Shown: positions 8,401-11,051 of the stretch, in pieces
Layout of the letters: the number at the start of each line of letters is the position of its first letter
How positions within the stretch are numbered: the stretch's first letter is position 1
Translations under genes and position numbers: made by a program
Source: Acanthaster planci
Taxonomy: Eukaryota; Echinodermata; Asteroidea; Valvatida; Acanthasteridae
Assembly (NCBI RefSeq): GCF_001949145.1
Contig: NW_019091381.1
Location: 541,467-552,517 of the forward strand
Direction: 5' to 3'
DNA length: 11,051 nt
Notes under the pieces: model-generated
What the model was told of the DNA's origin: nothing
Seen by the model: only the letters and a program-made list of their open reading frames with translations
The model's database searches: none

Positions 8401-9980
8401 CATAAACCTAAAGAGGGTTTTCAAAACTGAAGTGGAAGTACCCTTAATCGTAATTTCACTTTCTTTCTTTTTGAAAAACTTCATTTTGTTTATGAATTAC
8501 ACATAATAATGATGTTGGTAACAGCCTGACCATTGTCCACGTTGGTGTAGAATTACCCACGTACATGTATTTTATATGAGCTTAGGGCATATTAGAGCTT
8601 CTCTGAAGTAAAGTTTACGAAACACTAGGTCTCGAAATACCCCCCAGTTAATGAAATATTTTCACTTTTAACACAAGTAGGCCAGCTCATACACAAAGGC
8701 ATAGGTCCTTGAATAAGCCATTTGCGAGTTAAATTTGAATAAAATCTGGTAGACTGAGTTCTTTAAATTCACGTGAACATAACAACTTGAATTCTCCATA
8801 CTAAAACCACTATTGCTATACCTTGTGATTCAGGGCCAGCTTTTGCTTAGCAAGAGACACCTTGCAACAATACACTGTTCTCAATGGATAAGAATGGTAC
8901 AAAGGAACCAGTCCATTCCAGAGATGGTGGTCGCTATGCAAAAGCTTGCCCCGAATCATGAGGTATAGCAACAGTGTCTCTAGTCTGGGGAATTAAAATT
9001 GTTACGTTTTCATGCAATCAGATAACCAGTGTATCAGATTTTATTCAAATTGAACTTGCAAGTGGCTTATTTCAGATGGGAAACTTCTAGTTCACATCTC
9101 TGCTTTTCAGGATTGTTTTGCTGACTCGGTTTCTTTTATGGTTCATCTCTGAGCCTCGAGCTGGACCATGAGAGGGCACAATTTCCTTGGCAACGGAGGC
9201 TCCTTTGGTCAGAGCTGAACTTCGCTGGTTCATAAACAACAATGAAATGTATGCATTACCAACAAAATGAACACCCCCAACCAACATGGCTCTTTTCAAC
9301 TGAGGGGGTGTTTCTGGATGTGTTCGAGGCAGATAGTATTTTCCCTGTTGTACATACTCTATTGTAAAATCATGTTGGTGTGATGTACCAGTTTTCTGCT
9401 TTTCTTCCTTAGATCTGTATGCAGACTGGCTTGCCCCTTACTTCAATAGCGACCTGTATGTTGAGACATGGCAACGCTTGGGCAAAAATATGAATTCATC
9501 TTGTGTTGGTGGTCTTGATGTTTACAATGTCAAACACTTGAACCTGGCTGATGGAGAAGACTTTGGGAATTGTCAAGATCACTCTAAGTGGGCAGTGACG
9601 ATTAAACCAGGTTTGGAGTGGACTTGCATCGGGGATATCAATCGTCAGGCAAGTCTACCACAACATCATGCCATCTGTTTTCATTTACATGGACTTGGTT
9701 CTTGTGTAAGCAATCAAGTGGCCTTAGCAGGTTGTGCATAGACCATGTGAATTCCAGTTTTATTTTGATCTTACTTCAACAACAAAAGGTACAGGTTGAG
9801 TTTATCATATTGCAATTTCTGTTCTTATAGTTTACTCAAGAGAGGCGTGGTGGTGGTACACTCTGTCTTCAGAATGCAGCTGTGAGTAAAGTCTTCCGTG
9901 ATTTAGTAACTGAAATACAGCAATGTAGTCAAGCAGAGAAACATTGTTACCCTCGCAGCCATCGTCAAGGGTTTTTTTAA
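5475..9980 (+). CDS. DNASE2: Deoxyribonuclease II, copy 2 (complete, seven coding exons, 374 aa)
   Basis: This is a complete DNase II gene; the enzyme cuts DNA in lysosomes, classically DNA from engulfed dead cells or food. Exons are 5475-5596, 5875-6058, 6904-6976, 7541-7702, 8075-8272, 9413-9648 and 9831-9980, and they join in one frame of 375 codons including TAA. Human DNase II-alpha is 360 residues. Residues 1 to about 27 are a hydrophobic signal peptide ending near TSEA. GKPVDWFIVYKLP (36-48) is the family's N-terminal signature, and YNDQPP is at 109-114. The two catalytic HxK motifs are GHSKG (H124, K126) and DHSKW (H303, K305). GFWLVHS is at 136-142 and RGGGTLC at 331-337. By alignment with the human enzyme, disulfides would be C31-C169, C277-C357 and C318-C337. 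Sequons occur at N82, N202 and N274. The start was chosen because ATG-ATG opens directly into the signal peptide. The last intron has a GC donor. The end of the last exon is odd (see findings). Confidence 0.95.
6059..6903 (+). other. Intron 2 of DNase II copy 2 (845 nt)
   Basis: Donor GTAGGA at 6059, and acceptor TTTTTTCTCTAG ending at 6903. It contains an imperfect inverted repeat, AGACCTTGCAG / CTGCAGGTCT (6332-6342 and 6349-6358). The related string TAGACCTTACAGTG recurs in intron 4 near 7773, so both may be fragments of one dispersed repeat. No nested gene was seen. Confidence 0.85.
6977..7540 (+). other. Intron 3 of DNase II copy 2 (564 nt)
   Basis: Donor GTAGAG at 6977, and acceptor ...CAACCCTACAG ending at 7540. 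It splits the glycine codon directly after the first catalytic HSK motif. The content is T-rich low-complexity sequence; no other feature was seen. Confidence 0.85.
7703..8074 (+). other. Intron 4 of DNase II copy 2 (372 nt)
   Basis: Donor GTAATT at 7703, and acceptor TTGATGCTAG ending at 8074. The acceptor closely matches that of copy 1 (TTGGTGCTAG ending at 346), as expected for paralogous introns. It contains a fragment (TAGACCTTACAGTG near 7773) shared with intron 2. A 96-codon open frame at 7803-8093 runs out of this intron into exon 5 in the wrong frame and is not a gene. Confidence 0.85.
8711..9073. mobile_element. Fold-back (MITE-like) element with inverted arms of about 145 bp in intron 5
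   Basis: The left arm 8711-8855 and the reverse complement of 8929-9073 align along their whole length, roughly three-quarters identical by eye. Shared blocks include AATTTGAATAAAATCTG and CTATACCT..TGATTC.GGGC and AGCTTTTGC. The spacer of about 73 bases includes AGAATGGTACAAAGGAACC. There is no coding capacity. Flanking target-site duplications are not evident, so the exact ends are uncertain. It resembles non-autonomous fold-back DNA transposons; an inverted duplication of local sequence is the alternative. Confidence 0.75.
9087..9375 (-). other. Unassigned antisense open frame inside intron 5 (possible exon or gene remnant)
   Basis: On the minus strand a frame is open from about 9437 down to a TAG at 9087-9089, running opposite the start of exon 6 and through the intron. 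The intron part reads EYVQQGKYYLPRTHPETPPQ, then a hydrophobic stretch around AMLVGGVHFVGNAYISLLF, then a basic tail. An acceptor-like ACAATAG lies just before the EYVQQ segment, and AATAAA (complement of 9040-9045) is 42 bases past the stop. That AATAAA lies in the fold-back arm and recurs in the other arm. No family is recognised, and an open frame this long is expected about once by chance in this window. Confidence 0.2.
9649..9830 (+). other. Intron 6 of DNase II copy 2, GC-AG type (182 nt)
   Basis: The exon ends ...ATCGTCAG and the intron begins GCAAGT, with acceptor TTCTTATAG ending at 9830. The paralogous junction in copy 1 is GCCAG followed by GTAAGT at 1066, so exon end and intron start match apart from the T-to-C change at the second donor base. 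AG/GCAAGT is the typical context of functional GC-AG introns. Reading through without splicing inserts foreign sequence and meets a stop codon at 9739-9741. Confidence 0.85.
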
Positions 9981-10048
9981 TTCGGTGACTGGTATACAGC
10001 AATGTCCTCAAGCACAACCATCTTGTTCTCACTGTTCTCTGAGGAGAT
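9891..10048 (+). repeat. Partial tandem duplication of the last exon of DNase II copy 2
   Basis: Within exon 7, GATTTAGTAACTGAAATACA and then GCAATGTAGTCAAGCA (from about 9899) is followed after the stop by a second version. That version is TTCGGTGACTGGTATACAGC then AATGTCCTCAAGCA (from 9981). The second version reads NSVTGIQQCPQAQ in the +1 frame. It is closer to the C terminus of DNase II copy 1 (DSVTGIQQCPQPQ) than the coding version is. It lies after the TAA and is therefore predicted to be untranslated. Confidence 0.75.
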
Positions 10049-10325
10049 AAAATTTTCCTGCAGTCTTGTGCTTTTCTAAATGTAACAAGTTGACAGTTTA
10101 AGGATAAAATCCTGAGATGTGCAGGATAAAAGGGTTAGGGGATTTAAACTTTTTCAGTATTTTTTGCAGCACTATGTTAAACTTAGTACTGCATCCCTCA
10201 AATTCTTGCATAATCCATTTAATCAGGACTTTAGTAATACATTAAAATGCTCCCAATCAAGGAATTTCAAATTCATATTTGAATTAGTAGCATATACAGT
10301 CCGAGAACTTTTAGTCGAAGGTTTA

Positions 10326-10331
10326 AATAAA
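10326..10331 (+). terminator. Poly(A) signal AATAAA of DNase II copy 2
   Basis: AATAAA is 346 bases after the TAA. It is followed within 25 bases by GT-rich sequence (GCATGTGGTTTGTACTG), a standard cleavage and polyadenylation arrangement. The position corresponds to the AATAAA of copy 1 at 1781. Confidence 0.7.
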
Positions 10332-11051
10332 CTGTGGTAAAAATTTGCATGTGGTTTGTACTGTAAATTCATTGTAAATAGAATATTTTGATGACTAAGA
10401 AAACCTTACTGAGCGTTTAAATATACGTGAGGAATGGTATGATTTGAGATGGTCTGGTTAAACCAGAACAGGTTGAAAACCTATTTCAACTCGAAATTTT
10501 ACTTATATTGGGTCATAGCTCTGAAAATAATGTCGACTCATTTTGTTGAAAAGTAAATCTATATTTTATAGCCTGTAAATGGTCTATATTAATTCCGTCC
10601 TCCCCTTCAAGTATTATTATTTGTAAATTTTTGGAAGGTACCAAAGATATTAATGCAATTTGAAAAGGTTTATAAAGCCAAAATCATTTTAAATGTTGCT
10701 TATTTTATGAACTGTCCTAGGAAAAATTTGCACGTAACTTTTGAGTTTGTGTGTATGATGAGTCAACTTTTGCATTAAAGGGCCTTTCACTTCTAACTTC
10801 ACCCCTTTTTAACAATGTCCTCTAAGGCAATATATTGTCCTTAAGAAATTAAGAATTTTACAGGGGAAATGATAAAAAACAGGAATTTTTACAAGTAAAA
10901 TGACATATGAATTTAAAATCATAAGAGGAAAATGACTGAATCCATTGTCAGCTTTGCATGTTATTTTATCATAAGTACATGTTTATTCGTGCCCGCTCAT
11001 TTCGGAATTTTGACAAAGAAGTTTTTAATCACAATCTTAGACATTTTATAT
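10332..11051. other. 3' flank of copy 2, homologous in patches to the flank of copy 1
   Basis: AT-rich non-coding sequence. Blocks shared with the copy 1 flank include GGTTTAACCAGAACAGGT-like sequence (10455 against 1900), the ACCAAAG..TTAATGC block (10640 against 2795) and TGACTGAATCCATTGTCA (10933 against 3127). No gene was recognised. Confidence 0.65.

Larger units (their letters stand above)
8273..9412 (+). other. Intron 5 of DNase II copy 2 (1140 nt, expanded)
   Basis: Donor GTAGGT at 8273, and acceptor TTCTTCCTTAG ending at 9412. The homologous intron of copy 1 (545-829) is only 285 nt, so about 850 nt were gained here or lost there. The extra length includes the fold-back element at 8711-9073 and a minus-strand open frame ending at 9087. 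Confidence 0.88.

Noticed and set aside
8770-8775. CACGTG (TFEB/CLEAR-type) site regulating the lysosomal gene
   Set aside because: It is a single palindrome inside the arm of an intronic fold-back element, not promoter-proximal, and the CLEAR consensus is not matched.

Overview
This is an animal nuclear genomic window: AT-rich, with spliced genes (GT/AG introns, polypyrimidine tracts, AATAAA signals), long non-coding stretches and several fold-back repeats. It holds two tandem, same-strand copies of a deoxyribonuclease II (DNase II) gene. DNase II is the acid, metal-independent endonuclease of the lysosome, with a phospholipase-D-like fold. Species cannot be fixed from the sequence. The intron-rich architecture and tandem lineage-specific paralogues suggest an invertebrate such as a cephalochordate, hemichordate, echinoderm or mollusc (inference).

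Layout. Bases 1-1388 are the 3' end of copy 1: its last three coding exons, the stop codon, then a 3' UTR and poly(A) signal near 1781. Bases 1389-5474 are about 4 kb without a convincing gene. They contain an internal tandem duplication in copy 1's 3' UTR, a long hairpin, three 55-bp TTAA-bounded palindromic units, and further decayed repeat sequence. Bases 5475-9980 are copy 2, complete: seven coding exons and 374 residues, with signal peptide, both HSK catalytic motifs and the conserved cysteines. Its poly(A) signal is near 10326. Bases 9981-11051 are 3' flank that still aligns with the 3' flank of copy 1.

The two copies share exon lengths and intron phases for the two comparable internal exons (198 and 236 nt). 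Protein identity counted by eye is about 68% and 74% in those exons. The duplication unit therefore covered the gene plus at least 1 kb of 3' flank and has diverged substantially. After the split, copy 1's flank gained an approximately 150-bp tandem duplication and a palindromic insertion. Copy 2 gained a GC-AG intron, an approximately 360-bp fold-back element in intron 5, and a partial duplication of its last exon that is cut off by a stop codon at a run of seven T.

I found no new biological system. The points of interest are the evolution of this tandem lysosomal nuclease pair and the odd small repeats between the copies.
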